Below are positions 7,660 to 16,352 of a DNA stretch of 64,000 nucleotides, one piece after another. How positions within the stretch are numbered: the stretch's first letter is position 1; each line of letters opens with the position of its first letter. Source of the stretch: Streptomyces sp. NRRL F-2664 (GTDB lineage: Bacteria > Actinomycetota > Actinomycetes > Streptomycetales > Streptomycetaceae). The notes beneath the pieces are model-generated. The model was not told the DNA's origin and did no database searches. It saw only the letters and a program-made list of their open reading frames with translations. The stretch covers positions 169,829-233,828 of the forward strand of contig NZ_JOFX01000006.1 of the NCBI RefSeq assembly GCF_000719345.1. The letters run 5' to 3'. A program made the position numbers and the translations under genes.

Positions 7660-9615
7660 GTGAGCAATGAGAGCCTGGCCAATCTGCTCAAGGAGGAGCG
7701 GCGGTTCGCACCGCCTGCCGATCTGGCCGCCGCCGCCAATGTGAAAGAGGCTGCGTACGCACAGGCCGACGCGGACCGGCTGGGCTTCTGGGCCGAGCAG
7801 GCCCGGCGGCTGACCTGGGCCACCGAGCCCACCGAGACGCTCGACTGGACGAATCCGCCCTTCGCGAAGTGGTTCGCCGACGGCAGGTTGAACGTCGCGT
7901 ACAACTGCGTGGACCGCCACGTCGAGGCCGGCAACGGCGACCGCGTCGCGCTGCACTTCGAGGGCGAGCCCGGCGACAGCCGCGCGATCACCTACGCCGA
8001 GCTCAAGGACGAGGTCTCCCGGGCCGCCAACGCCCTCACCGAGCTGGGTGTCCGGGCCGGCGACCGCGTCGCCGTCTACCTCCCGATGATCCCCGAGGCG
8101 GTCGTCGCCATGCTCGCGTGCGCCCGCATCGGCGCCGCGCACTCCGTGGTCTTCGGCGGCTTCTCGGCCGACGCCGTCGCCTCCCGCATCCAGGACGCCG
8201 ACGCCAAGCTGGTCATCACCGCCGACGGCGGCTACCGCCGCGGCAAGCCCAGCGCTCTCAAGCCCGCCATCGACGAGGCCGTCGCCAAGTGTCCGCAGGT
8301 CGAGCACGTACTCGTCGTACGCCGCACCGGCCAGGACACGGCCTTCAGCGAGGGCCGCGACGTCTGGTGGCACGACGTCGTCGCACGCCAGTCCGCCGAG
8401 CACACCCCGCAGGCCTTCGACGCCGAGCACCCCCTCTTCATCCTCTACACGTCGGGGACGACGGGGAAGCCGAAGGGCATCCTGCACACCTCCGGCGGCT
8501 ACCTCACCCAGGCGGCGTACACCCACCACGCGGTCTTCGACCTCAAGCCGGAGAGCGACGTCTACTGGTGCACGGCCGACATCGGCTGGGTGACCGGGCA
8601 CTCCTACATCGTCTACGGGCCGCTCGCGAACGGCGCCACGCAGGTCATGTACGAGGGCACGCCCGACACCCCGCACCAGGGCCGCTTCTGGGAGGTGGTG
8701 CAGAAGTACGGCGTCACGATCCTCTACACGGCGCCGACGGCCATCCGTACGTTCATGAAGTGGGGCGACGACATCCCCGCGAAGTTCGACCTGTCGAGCC
8801 TGCGCGTCCTGGGCTCGGTCGGCGAGCCGATCAACCCCGAGGCCTGGGTCTGGTACCGCAAGCACATCGGCGGCGACCGCTGCCCCATCGTGGACACCTG
8901 GTGGCAGACCGAGACCGGCGCGATGATGATCTCCCCGCTGCCGGGCGTCACGCACACCAAGCCGGGCTCCGCCCAGCGCCCCCTGCCGGGGATCGCCGCC
9001 ACCGTCGTGGACGACGAGGCGCGCGAGGTCCCTGACGGCGGGGGCGGCTACCTGGTCCTCACCGAGCCGTGGCCGTCGATGCTGCGCACCATCTGGGGTG
9101 ACGACCAGCGCTTCATCGACACGTACTGGTCGCGCTTCGAGGGCAAGTACTTCGCGGGCGACGGCGCGAAGAAGGACGACGACGGCGACATCTGGCTGCT
9201 GGGCCGGGTGGACGACGTGATGCTGGTCTCCGGCCACAACATCTCGACCACCGAGGTGGAGTCGGCGCTCGTCTCGCACCCCTCGGTCGCCGAGGCGGCC
9301 GTGGTCGGCGCCGCCGACGAGACCACCGGTCAGGCCATCGTGGCCTTCGTCATCCTGCGCGGCAGCGCCTCCGAGACCGAGGGCCTGGTCGCGGACCTGC
9401 GCAACCACGTGGGCAACACGCTCGGCCCGATCGCCAAGCCCAAGCGGATCCTGCCGGTGCAGGAGCTGCCGAAGACGCGCTCCGGCAAGATCATGCGCCG
9501 TCTGCTGCGCGACGTCGCGGAGAACCGCGCGGTCGGCGACGTCACCACGCTCGCCGACTCCTCCGTCATGGACCTGATCCAGAGCAAGCTCCCGGCCGCC
9601 GGCAGCGAGGACTGA
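7660..9615 (+). CDS. acs: Acetyl-CoA synthetase (AMP-forming)
   Basis: This enzyme converts acetate, ATP and CoA to acetyl-CoA via acetyl-AMP in the cytoplasm. The 651-aa length and full motif set fit Acs: P-loop YTSGTTGKPKG, VDTWWQTETG, the hinge region with YWSRFEGKYFAGD, and the C-terminal KTRSGKIMRR, whose Lys is the conserved acetylation-control residue. GTG 7660 is preferred because GGGAG lies about 8 nt upstream; an in-frame ATG at 7618 lacks a comparable site. It is monocistronic: a terminator precedes it and another follows at 9741-9777. A dre-like operator is 85 bp upstream. Confidence 0.96.
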   Translation: MSNESLANLLKEERRFAPPADLAAAANVKEAAYAQADADRLGFWAEQARRLTWATEPTETLDWTNPPFAKWFADGRLNVAYNCVDRHVEAGNGDRVALHFEGEPGDSRAITYAELKDEVSRAANALTELGVRAGDRVAVYLPMIPEAVVAMLACARIGAAHSVVFGGFSADAVASRIQDADAKLVITADGGYRRGKPSALKPAIDEAVAKCPQVEHVLVVRRTGQDTAFSEGRDVWWHDVVARQSAEHTPQAFDAEHPLFILYTSGTTGKPKGILHTSGGYLTQAAYTHHAVFDLKPESDVYWCTADIGWVTGHSYIVYGPLANGATQVMYEGTPDTPHQGRFWEVVQKYGVTILYTAPTAIRTFMKWGDDIPAKFDLSSLRVLGSVGEPINPEAWVWYRKHIGGDRCPIVDTWWQTETGAMMISPLPGVTHTKPGSAQRPLPGIAATVVDDEAREVPDGGGGYLVLTEPWPSMLRTIWGDDQRFIDTYWSRFEGKYFAGDGAKKDDDGDIWLLGRVDDVMLVSGHNISTTEVESALVSHPSVAEAAVVGAADETTGQAIVAFVILRGSASETEGLVADLRNHVGNTLGPIAKPKRILPVQELPKTRSGKIMRRLLRDVAENRAVGDVTTLADSSVMDLIQSKLPAAGSED

Positions 9616-9740
9616 CCCACCGCGAACCGGCCACTCGGCCGGGGCCGGGTTCGTCACCGGGGGCCTGGTCCGTCACCGGGTGGACCATGCGTCACCCGGC
9701 CCGCCCCGGACCCTCGACCACCCCGGGTCCGCCCACGCAC

Positions 9741-9777
9741 AAAGGGGCATTCGGCGCGACGCGCCGGGTGCCCCTTT
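9741..9777. terminator. Terminator downstream of acs
   Basis: A long inverted repeat of about 18 bp (two G-U pairs) with AAA on one side and TTT on the other, centred near 9759, gives an intrinsic terminator able to work in both directions. It lies between the acs stop (9615) and the nhaA promoter region. Confidence 0.75.
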
Positions 9778-9924
9778 CGCGCATAAGGTGACGATCGCCG
9801 GATACGTCCTCGCGTACACCCTGTGCAATCATGAAAACGTAAAGAAAGACCTCAGGGGTGCGCCGGGAAGTCTGGTCGGCAACGAGTTCCGCCATGCCGT
9901 CCACAGCCCCCGGAGGTGCCCCTC

Positions 9925-11358
9925 GTGGCCGTACCGAACCGCACCGACCACAAGAGCCGCACGTTCCTCGGCCGTCTCTCGCTGCCCGAGAGCCGCTTCA
10001 TCGCCGACGCACTGCGTGCCGAGACGGTGGGCGGCGTCCTCCTGCTGGTGGCCGCGATCGCCGCCCTCCTGTGGGCCAACATCCCGGCCGTCGCGGACAG
10101 CTACGCCGACGTACGGTCCTTCCACGTCGGCCCCGCCTCCCTCGGCCTGGACCTCTCCCTCCAGCACTGGGCCGCCGACGGGCTCCTCGCCATCTTCTTC
10201 TTCGTCGCCGGCATCGAGCTCAAGCGCGAACTCGTCGCGGGCGACCTGCGCGACCCCAAGGCCGCCGCACTCCCGGTGATCGCCGCCGTCTGCGGCATGG
10301 TCGTGCCCGCGGCCGTCTACGCGCTGGTCAACATCACCGGCAACGGCTCGATGGACGGCTGGGCCGTCCCGACGGCCACCGACATCGCCTTCGCGCTTGC
10401 CGTCCTCGCCGTCATCGGCACCTCCCTGCCCTCGGCCCTGCGCGCCTTCCTGCTCACCCTCGCCGTCGTCGACGACCTCCTCGCCATCCTGATCATCGCG
10501 GTGTTCTTCACCAGTGAGATCCACTTCCCGGCCCTCGGCGGGGCGCTCGCGGGACTGGTCCTCTTCTGGTTCCTGCTGCGCCGCGGCGTGCGGGGCTGGT
10601 ACGTCTACGTCCCCCTCGCCCTGGTCATCTGGGGCCTGATGTACAACAGCGGTGTCCACGCCACCATCGCCGGCGTCGCCATGGGCCTGATGCTGCGCTG
10701 CACCCGCAGGCAGGACGAGACGGCCTCTCCCGGCGAGCACATCGAGCACCTGGTCCGGCCGGTCTCGGCCGGTCTCGCCGTCCCACTCTTCGCCCTGCTC
10801 TCCGCCGGTGTCTCCCTCTCCGACCAGGCCCTCGCTCAGGTCTTCACCCGCCCCGAGACCCTCGGGGTGGTCCTCGGCCTCGTCGTCGGCAAGGCCGCCG
10901 GCATCTTCGGCGGCACCTGGCTGGCCGCCCGCTTCACCCGGGCCGAGCTGAACGACGACCTGGCCTGGCCCGACGTGTTCGCCGTCGCCTCGCTCGCCGG
11001 CATCGGCTTCACCGTCTCCCTCCTCATCGGCGAGCTCGCCTTCGCGGGCGACGAGACCCTCACCGACGAGATCAAGGCCGCCGTCCTGATCGGCTCCCTG
11101 ATCGCCGCCGTGATCGCCTGCCTCCTGCTCAAGCTCCGCGACCGCCGCTACCGGGCGCTCACCGAGGCCGAGGAGCGCGACGAGGACCACGACGGCATCC
11201 CGGACATCTACGAGGAGGGCAGGCCCGACTACCACCTGCGGATGGCGAAGATCTACGAGGAGCGGGCCGCGGAACACCGCCGCAAGGCGGAGAAGGCGGC
11301 CGCCGCCGCGCTCCAAAGCGCAGCCGGGTCCACCACCGAGGCCGACCGTCCGGCATGA
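9925..11358 (+). CDS. nhaA: Na+/H+ antiporter NhaA
   Basis: An electrogenic Na+/H+ antiporter of the inner membrane, here 477 aa. The NhaA core is well kept: FFFVAGIELKRE, the discontinuous-helix segment with PTATDIAFALAVL, the paired aspartates in VVDDLLAI (sodium/proton site) and GIGFTVSLLIGELAF. About 80 C-terminal residues form a charged cytoplasmic tail rich in Arg, Glu and Ala that E. coli NhaA lacks but actinobacterial forms commonly have. GGAGG at 9912-9916 lies 8 nt before GTG 9925, which decides this start over GTG 9916, which overlaps that site. Roles in pH and sodium homeostasis follow from the family. Confidence 0.95.
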   Translation: MAVPNRTDHKSRTFLGRLSLPESRFIADALRAETVGGVLLLVAAIAALLWANIPAVADSYADVRSFHVGPASLGLDLSLQHWAADGLLAIFFFVAGIELKRELVAGDLRDPKAAALPVIAAVCGMVVPAAVYALVNITGNGSMDGWAVPTATDIAFALAVLAVIGTSLPSALRAFLLTLAVVDDLLAILIIAVFFTSEIHFPALGGALAGLVLFWFLLRRGVRGWYVYVPLALVIWGLMYNSGVHATIAGVAMGLMLRCTRRQDETASPGEHIEHLVRPVSAGLAVPLFALLSAGVSLSDQALAQVFTRPETLGVVLGLVVGKAAGIFGGTWLAARFTRAELNDDLAWPDVFAVASLAGIGFTVSLLIGELAFAGDETLTDEIKAAVLIGSLIAAVIACLLLKLRDRRYRALTEAEERDEDHDGIPDIYEEGRPDYHLRMAKIYEERAAEHRRKAEKAAAAALQSAAGSTTEADRPA

Positions 11359-11458
11359 TCTGAGGGACGACGCAGGACGGACGCGGGACAACAGCCGCAC
11401 GCCGGCCGGAGGACGGCCGCGAGGCGCCCCGGCAGCCAGACGACAGAGGGAGAGAGCG

Positions 11459-11917
11459 ATGAGCGCAGTGGACCAAGAGGCGCAGGGAGCCGAGCGCACA
11501 CTCGGCCAGCTGGTCGCCTCGGCCACCGCCGAGATGTCCGCCCTGGTTCACGACGAGATCGCCCTGGCGAAGGCAGAACTGCGCGAGGACGCCAAGCGCG
11601 TGGGCAGCGGCTCCGCCTCCCTCGCCGCCGCGGGTGTCTTCGCGGTCTTCTCGCTCCCGGTGCTGACCTTCGCCGCGGCGTACGGCATCCACAATCTCGG
11701 GCTCGGCCTCGCCTGGTCCTTCCTCATCGTCGGCGGTGCGTTCCTGCTGATCGCGGGCGTGCTCGCGCTGATCGCGGTACGGAAGTTCAAGAAGGTCAAG
11801 CCGCCGGAGAAGTCGATCGCCTCGGTCAAGCAGACCGCCGCGCTGGTCGGCACCGTCAAGCCGCACCCGCGGCCGTTGAGTGACAAGGCTGTGGGTGTGG
11901 CACGCTCGTCCTCATGA
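11459..11917 (+). CDS. Phage-holin-like (holin superfamily 6 type) small membrane protein
   Basis: A 152-aa protein with two adjacent transmembrane helices (roughly residues 55-80 and 85-110) between an N-terminal amphipathic helix starting TLGQLVASATAEMSALVHDE and a basic tail. This matches the actinobacterial putative phage-holin family, which in chromosomes is not obviously linked to lysis and whose function is unknown. GGGAGAGAG precedes ATG 11459. The stop overlaps the next gene's ATG (ATGA at 11914-11917), so the two are translationally coupled. Confidence 0.85.
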   Translation: MSAVDQEAQGAERTLGQLVASATAEMSALVHDEIALAKAELREDAKRVGSGSASLAAAGVFAVFSLPVLTFAAAYGIHNLGLGLAWSFLIVGGAFLLIAGVLALIAVRKFKKVKPPEKSIASVKQTAALVGTVKPHPRPLSDKAVGVARSSS

Positions 11918-12873
11918 CAGCGCCCACGCCGGACCCCAGCATTCCGCCCACCGCTGCCACAGCGGTGCGGCTCGACCTCCCCGGCGGGGAAGCGGTGACG
12001 CACCGGGACGTGGCCGCCAACGGCGCGCGGTTCCACGTCGCCGAGCTCGGTGACGGGCCGCTGGTGCTGCTGCTGCACGGCTTCCCCCAGTTCTGGTGGA
12101 CCTGGCGGCACCAGCTGACCGCCCTCGCCGAGGCCGGGTACCGGGCCGTCGCGATGGACCTGCGCGGGGTCGGCGGCAGCGACCGCACCCCGCGCGGCTA
12201 CGACCCCGCCAACCTGGCACTCGACATCACCGGGGTCGTACGGTCCCTCGGCGAGCCGGACGCCGCGCTCGTCGGGCACGACCTGGGCGGATACCTCGCG
12301 TGGACGGCGGCCGTGATGCGCCCCAAGCTGGTGCGCCGGCTCGTCGTCTCCTCCATGCCGCACCCCCGGCGGTGGCGCTCGGCGATGCTGTCGGACTTCG
12401 GGCAGACCCGGGCGAGCTCGCACATCTGGGGCTTCCAGCGGCCGTTCGTGCCCGAGCGGCAGCTCGTCGCCGACGGCGGGGCGCTCGTAGGGGACCTGAT
12501 CCGCGACTGGTCGGGGCCGCGCCCTCCCGAGGAGGAGGACCTCGCCGTGTACCGGCGCGCCATGTGCATCCCCTCCACCGCCCACTGCTCGATCGAGCCG
12601 TACCGCTGGATGATGCGGTCCATGGCCCGTCCCGACGGGCTGCAGTTCAACCGGCGCATGAAGCGCCCGGTCCGGGTGCCCACACTGCACCTGCACGGTT
12701 CGCTCGACCCGGTGATGCGCACCCGCAGCGCCGCCGGATCCGGCGAGTACGTCGAAGCCCCTTACCGCTGGCGGCTGTTCGACGGGCTCGGGCACTTCCC
12801 GCACGAGGAGGACCCCGTCGCCTTCTCCGCCGAGCTGGTGAACTGGCTGAAGGACCCCGAGCCGGACCGCTGA
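11914..12873 (+). CDS. Alpha/beta hydrolase, epoxide-hydrolase-like
   Basis: A 319-aa alpha/beta hydrolase. HGFPQFWWTW near residues 53-62 is the HGxP oxyanion-hole motif typical of epoxide hydrolases. The nucleophile elbow reads VGHDLGG, so the nucleophile is Asp as in epoxide hydrolases and haloalkane dehalogenases rather than Ser. The terminal His is in DGLGHFPHEE. Detoxification of epoxides is the family expectation; the substrate is not defined. It is coupled by a 4-bp overlap to the holin-like gene, suggesting that the pair acts at or near the membrane. Confidence 0.88.
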   Translation: MTAPTPDPSIPPTAATAVRLDLPGGEAVTHRDVAANGARFHVAELGDGPLVLLLHGFPQFWWTWRHQLTALAEAGYRAVAMDLRGVGGSDRTPRGYDPANLALDITGVVRSLGEPDAALVGHDLGGYLAWTAAVMRPKLVRRLVVSSMPHPRRWRSAMLSDFGQTRASSHIWGFQRPFVPERQLVADGGALVGDLIRDWSGPRPPEEEDLAVYRRAMCIPSTAHCSIEPYRWMMRSMARPDGLQFNRRMKRPVRVPTLHLHGSLDPVMRTRSAAGSGEYVEAPYRWRLFDGLGHFPHEEDPVAFSAELVNWLKDPEPDR

Positions 12874-12915
12874 CCTCCCCTGTGGGCACGGCAGTTCAGT
12901 CGTCCGATCGTCTTA

Positions 12916-12952
12916 CGGGCATTCAAATGCCCGGCGCATAGGCCAATTGGCC
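12916..12952. promoter_or_regulatory. Pair of palindromes downstream of the hydrolase gene
   Basis: An 8-bp inverted repeat with a 2-nt centre (CGGGCATT-CA-AATGCCCG, 12916-12933) is followed by a perfect 12-bp palindrome GGCCAATTGGCC (12941-12952). Both lie in the 324-bp interval between the hydrolase and the convergent marP gene, 48 bp before a possible small ORF. The first could be a terminator and the second a protein-binding site; neither can be assigned. Confidence 0.35.
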
Positions 12953-12999
12953 GCCCCGAACGGGATTACGGACCTTGGGGCCCGGGCACAGCACGGAGT

Positions 13000-13173
13000 A
13001 TGAGCTGGACGCACGACCACGGTGACACCGCGCACGAACGCCGCCCGGCAGCTACGCCGGGTACGCACGAGAGGGCCGGCCGCTACGGCCACGACCCCCG
13101 ACTGGGTATTTCCCGCATCCTGCGCCGCCGGGCCCGCTGGGTCTCCGCACGCCTGCGGCATCCGCGGACGTAG
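13000..13173 (+). CDS. Possible 57-aa basic hypothetical protein
   Basis: An ATG-started reading frame with about 80 percent G/C at third positions, ending just 24 bp before the convergent marP stop. The product is polar, with His, Arg and Gly dominant and an Arg-rich C-terminal helix (RILRRRARW), and has no recognisable domain. GGAG lies almost directly against the ATG, which is a poor spacing, so expression is uncertain. It may equally be chance coding-like sequence in GC-rich DNA. Confidence 0.4.
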   Translation: MSWTHDHGDTAHERRPAATPGTHERAGRYGHDPRLGISRILRRRARWVSARLRHPRT

Positions 13174-13197
13174 GGGGCCCGGCGGGCGGGCGCCGCG

Positions 13198-14409
13198 TCA
13201 GAGGGCGCAGCCCTGGCTCTCGACCCGGCGCTCCGCCGTGCGGCCGATCTGGATGTCGTCGCGGATCTCGTCCACCGTCAGCGCGTAGCCGGTGTTCGGG
13301 TCGTCGAGGGACTTGGCGAACACGACCCCGTACACCTTGCCGTCGGGCGTCAGCAGCGGGCCGCCGGAGTTGCCCTGGCGGACCGTCGCGAAGAGCGAAT
13401 AGACGTCCCGTCGGACAGTACCGCGGTGGTAGATGTCCGGCCCGTTGGCATTGATCCGGCCGCGGACGCGGGCCGCGCGGACGTCGTACGCGCCGTTCTC
13501 CGGGAAGCCGGCGACGATCGCGTCACTGCCGCTCGCCGCGTCCTTCTCGGTGAACTCCAGCGGCGGTGCCTTCAGCTTGGGCACGTCCAGAACGGCGATG
13601 TCGCGCTCCCAGTCGTAGAGCACGACCTTGCCGTCGTACAGCTTGCCCTCGCCGCCGATCTGCACGGTCGGCTCGCTGACGCCGCCGACGACGTGGGCGT
13701 TGGTCATGACCTTGCCGGGCGCGAAGACGAAGCCCGTGCCCTCCAGCACCTTGCTGCAGCTGGGCGCCGTACCGACGACCTTCACGATCGAGCGCTTGGC
13801 GACGTCCGCGACGGGGCTGGTGGCGAGCGCCGGATCGGGCGACCTCACTTCGGTGATGGGCTCGTTGGAGAACGGGCTGAACACCTGGGGGAAGCCGTTG
13901 CGCGCGAGGGTGGAGCTGAAGTCCGAGAACCAGCTGTTCGCCTGCTCGGGCAGCACCCGCGAAACACCCAGGAGCACCTTGGAGTTGCGGACCTCCTTGC
14001 CCAGGGTGGGCAGTGAGGTGCCGGCCAGCGCCGAGCCGATCAGCCAGGCCACGAGCAGCATCGCGACCACGTTGACCAGGGCCCCGCCGGTGGCGTCGAG
14101 CACGCGCGCCGGCGCAGCGGTGATCTGGCGGCGCAGTTTGCCCCCGAGATGGGTGGTCAGCGCCTGGCCGACGGAGGCGCAGATGATGATCGCGACGACG
14201 GCGATGACGACGACCGTGGTGGACACCTGGGTGCCGTTGTCCGTCACGCGGTCCCAGATCAGCGGGAGCAGGGCAACCGCGACGAGGCCACCGCCCAGGA
14301 AGCCGATCACCGACAGGATGCCGACGACGAAGCCCTGGCGGTAGCCGACGATCGCGAACCACACGGCCGCGAGCAGCAACAGGATGTCCAGCACGTTCAC
14401 GTGGGCCAC
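13198..14409 (-). CDS. marP: MarP-type membrane serine protease (CvpA plus trypsin-like domain)
   Basis: This 403-aa protein has an N-terminal four-helix CvpA-like membrane domain (about 5-130) and an extracytoplasmic chymotrypsin-fold protease (about 200-400). The triad is visible: His239 in TNAHVVGG, Asp270 in ERDIAVLD and Ser348 in GNSGGP. Cys218 and Cys401 sit where M. tuberculosis MarP forms its structural disulfide. In mycobacteria this protease acts in the periplasm in resistance to acid and oxidative stress and in peptidoglycan hydrolase processing; the same is inferred here. GTG 14409 begins 4 nt after the stop of the CoA pyrophosphatase gene, so the two are probably co-translated; GTG 14400 is an alternative start. 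Confidence 0.92.
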   Translation of the reverse strand: MAHVNVLDILLLLAAVWFAIVGYRQGFVVGILSVIGFLGGGLVAVALLPLIWDRVTDNGTQVSTTVVVIAVVAIIICASVGQALTTHLGGKLRRQITAAPARVLDATGGALVNVVAMLLVAWLIGSALAGTSLPTLGKEVRNSKVLLGVSRVLPEQANSWFSDFSSTLARNGFPQVFSPFSNEPITEVRSPDPALATSPVADVAKRSIVKVVGTAPSCSKVLEGTGFVFAPGKVMTNAHVVGGVSEPTVQIGGEGKLYDGKVVLYDWERDIAVLDVPKLKAPPLEFTEKDAASGSDAIVAGFPENGAYDVRAARVRGRINANGPDIYHRGTVRRDVYSLFATVRQGNSGGPLLTPDGKVYGVVFAKSLDDPNTGYALTVDEIRDDIQIGRTAERRVESQGCAL

Positions 14410-14413
14410 CGTC

Positions 14414-15136
14414 TCATGCGTGCCAGTCGAGCGGGACCTGGCGTGATCGGTCCCACGGACGTTCCCAGCCTGCGAAGTGCAGGATCCGGTCGATCACACC
14501 GGCCGTGAAACCCCAGACGAGGGCTGATTCGACGGTGAAACCGGGACCGAGGTGCCCGCGCGGGTGGACGGTGGTGACCCGGTGCGCTGGGTCCGTGAGA
14601 TCGGCGACCGGCACCGTGAACACCCGCGCCGTCTCGGCCGGGTCCACGACGCCGACCGGGCTCGGGGTGTGCCACCAGCCGAGGACCGGGGTCACGACGA
14701 ACTCGCTGACCGGAATGTAGAGCCGGGGCAGCACCCCGAAGAGCTGCACACCGGAGGGATCAAGTCCGGTTTCTTCCTCGGCCTCGCGCAGCGCGGCCCG
14801 CAGCGGACCGGTGGTCTGCGGATCACCGTCCTCGGGGTCCAGCGCGCCCCCCGGGAAGGACGGCTGGCCCGCGTGCGAGCGGAGGGTGCCCGCGCGCTCC
14901 ATCAGCAGCAGCTCCGGGCCGCGGGGTCCCTCGCCGAAGAGGATGAGGACGGCCGACTGCCGCCCCCGTCCGTCCTCGGGCGGCAGGAACCGGCTCAGCT
15001 GCCGCGGCTCCACGGTCCGGGCAGCCTTGACGACGGGATCGAGCCAGTCGGGCAGCCCCGCGGCGGAGACGGCAGGGCCGCCCCCCTCGCGCACTCCCGC
15101 ACCGACCCCGGCCTCGTCCCGTGTACCGCGCGTCAT
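14414..15136 (-). CDS. NUDIX hydrolase, CoA pyrophosphatase type
   Basis: A 240-aa NUDIX enzyme. The box is embedded in FPGGALDPEDGD...LREAEEETGLD, the layout of the CoA/acyl-CoA pyrophosphatase branch, which cleaves CoA to 3',5'-ADP and 4'-phosphopantetheine. AGGAG is 6 nt upstream of ATG 15136 and decides the start; the open frame continues upstream to 15550 only because it overlaps the nth gene antisense. It is followed after 4 nt by marP, and nth lies 83 bp upstream on the same strand, suggesting an nth-nudix-marP operon. Confidence 0.9.
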   Translation of the reverse strand: MTRGTRDEAGVGAGVREGGGPAVSAAGLPDWLDPVVKAARTVEPRQLSRFLPPEDGRGRQSAVLILFGEGPRGPELLLMERAGTLRSHAGQPSFPGGALDPEDGDPQTTGPLRAALREAEEETGLDPSGVQLFGVLPRLYIPVSEFVVTPVLGWWHTPSPVGVVDPAETARVFTVPVADLTDPAHRVTTVHPRGHLGPGFTVESALVWGFTAGVIDRILHFAGWERPWDRSRQVPLDWHA

Positions 15137-15219
15137 AGGCGCTCCTGTCCGCGTTCTGCTCTCAACAGCGTCTCCCACACCGCAAACGCGGTCCGGGTAC
15201 CGATTCGTTCCTACGGCTC

Positions 15220-16170
15220 CTACCGCTCCTGCGGCTCCCCCGCGTCGACCACCGCGCCGAGCGGTGGCGCCGGCAGGCCCGGATAGTCCGGGGGCGGGCT
15301 GAGCCGCTGGCCCGGCTGGCCGCCCTTCTCGTACTTGAGCAGCTTCTTCGCCTTCTCCGGGTCCGTCTCGCCCTCCCCGTACGCCGGGCACAGCGGGGCG
15401 ATCGGGCAGGCCCCGCAGGCGGGCCTGCGGGCGTGGCAGATGCGGCGGCCGTGGAAGACGACCCGGTGCGAGAGCATCGTCCACTCGCTCTTCGGGAAGA
15501 TCGCGCAGATCTCCGCCTCGACCTTCTCCGGATCCTCCTGCTCGGTCCACTTCCAGCGGCGCACCAGCCGGCCGAAGTGGGTGTCCACGGTGATCCCGGG
15601 AACGCCGAACGCGTTGCCGAGGACCACATTGGCGGTCTTGCGGCCGACGCCCGGCAGCTTGACCAGGTCCTCCAGTCGGCCCGGCACCTCGCCGCCGTGG
15701 TCGTCCCGCAGCGCCTGCGACAGGCCCAGCAGCGACTTGGCCTTCATCCGGAAGAACCCGGTCGGGCGGATCAGCTCCTCCAGCTCCTCGGGGACGGCCG
15801 CGGCCATGCCCTCGGGGGTCGGATAGGCCGCGAAGAGGGCCGGGGTCGTCTGGTTCACGCGCAGGTCGGTGGTCTGCGCCGACAGCACCGTCGCGACGAG
15901 CAGCTCGAAGGGATTGCGGAAGTCGAGCTCCGGATGGGCGTATGGGTAGGTCTCGGCCAGCTCCCGGTTGATGCGGCGGGCCCTGCGCACCATGGCCAGA
16001 CGGGATTCCGACTTGGCCGGCTTCGATTTCTTGGCCGAAACTTTGCCCTGGGGGGCAATCACGGCCTTCCGGGGCGCCTTCGAGGGGCTTTGTTCGCCCA
16101 CAGCAGAATTTTGGGCGTCCGTCACTCCTGCGGACCCCTTGGCCTGTGCTCTCACCGGCTTATTGGACAC
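15220..16170 (-). CDS. nth: Endonuclease III
   Basis: A bifunctional DNA glycosylase/AP lyase of base-excision repair that removes oxidised pyrimidines. The helix-hairpin-helix carries catalytic Lys178 ([10 protein letters not shown]), catalytic Asp196 follows in TVDTHFGRL, and the [4Fe-4S] loop is Cys245-x6-Cys252-x2-Cys255-x5-Cys261. At 316 aa it is about 100 aa longer than E. coli Nth because of a Lys/Ala/Ser-rich N-terminal extension (1-60) and a Pro-rich tail. GTG 16170 is used; Met60 would give a core-only form. It is divergent from crp, sharing a 182-bp promoter region. Confidence 0.95.
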   Translation of the reverse strand: MSNKPVRAQAKGSAGVTDAQNSAVGEQSPSKAPRKAVIAPQGKVSAKKSKPAKSESRLAMVRRARRINRELAETYPYAHPELDFRNPFELLVATVLSAQTTDLRVNQTTPALFAAYPTPEGMAAAVPEELEELIRPTGFFRMKAKSLLGLSQALRDDHGGEVPGRLEDLVKLPGVGRKTANVVLGNAFGVPGITVDTHFGRLVRRWKWTEQEDPEKVEAEICAIFPKSEWTMLSHRVVFHGRRICHARRPACGACPIAPLCPAYGEGETDPEKAKKLLKYEKGGQPGQRLSPPPDYPGLPAPPLGAVVDAGEPQER

Positions 16171-16271
16171 CCGGCCAGCCTAAGGCCGGGCGCTGACACC
16201 CGCCCGGACCTCAGGTAACACCACTCCGATTGGCCTCTCGCCGCACAGCACGCCCGTCCGTCCGGCATCCT

Positions 16272-16287
16272 TGTGATTGATCGCACT
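16272..16287. promoter_or_regulatory. Candidate Crp-binding site between nth and crp
   Basis: TGTGATTGATCGCACT has a perfect left CRP half-site (TGTGA), a 6-bp spacer and a right half GCACT that matches TCACA imperfectly. It lies 65 bp before the crp start and about 100 bp before the nth start. Autoregulation by Crp, possibly with co-control of nth, is inferred. Confidence 0.45.
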
Positions 16288-16352
16288 GTTTGAGCCGTCC
16301 GGCAAAATGGGGAGCACGGTCCCCTGAGCTGGTCGACATAGGAGAGAGACTC

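Noticed and set aside
7582..9657. 691-aa minus-strand frame opposite acs
   Set aside because: Antisense shadow of a fully motif-supported acetyl-CoA synthetase.
11459..11917. Prophage remnant suggested by the holin-like protein
   Set aside because: No other phage genes are present, and this holin-like family is common in actinobacterial chromosomes outside prophages.
14414..15550. Extended N-terminus for the CoA pyrophosphatase
   Set aside because: The extra 138 residues are an alternative frame of the nth gene; AGGAG before ATG 15136 marks the true start.
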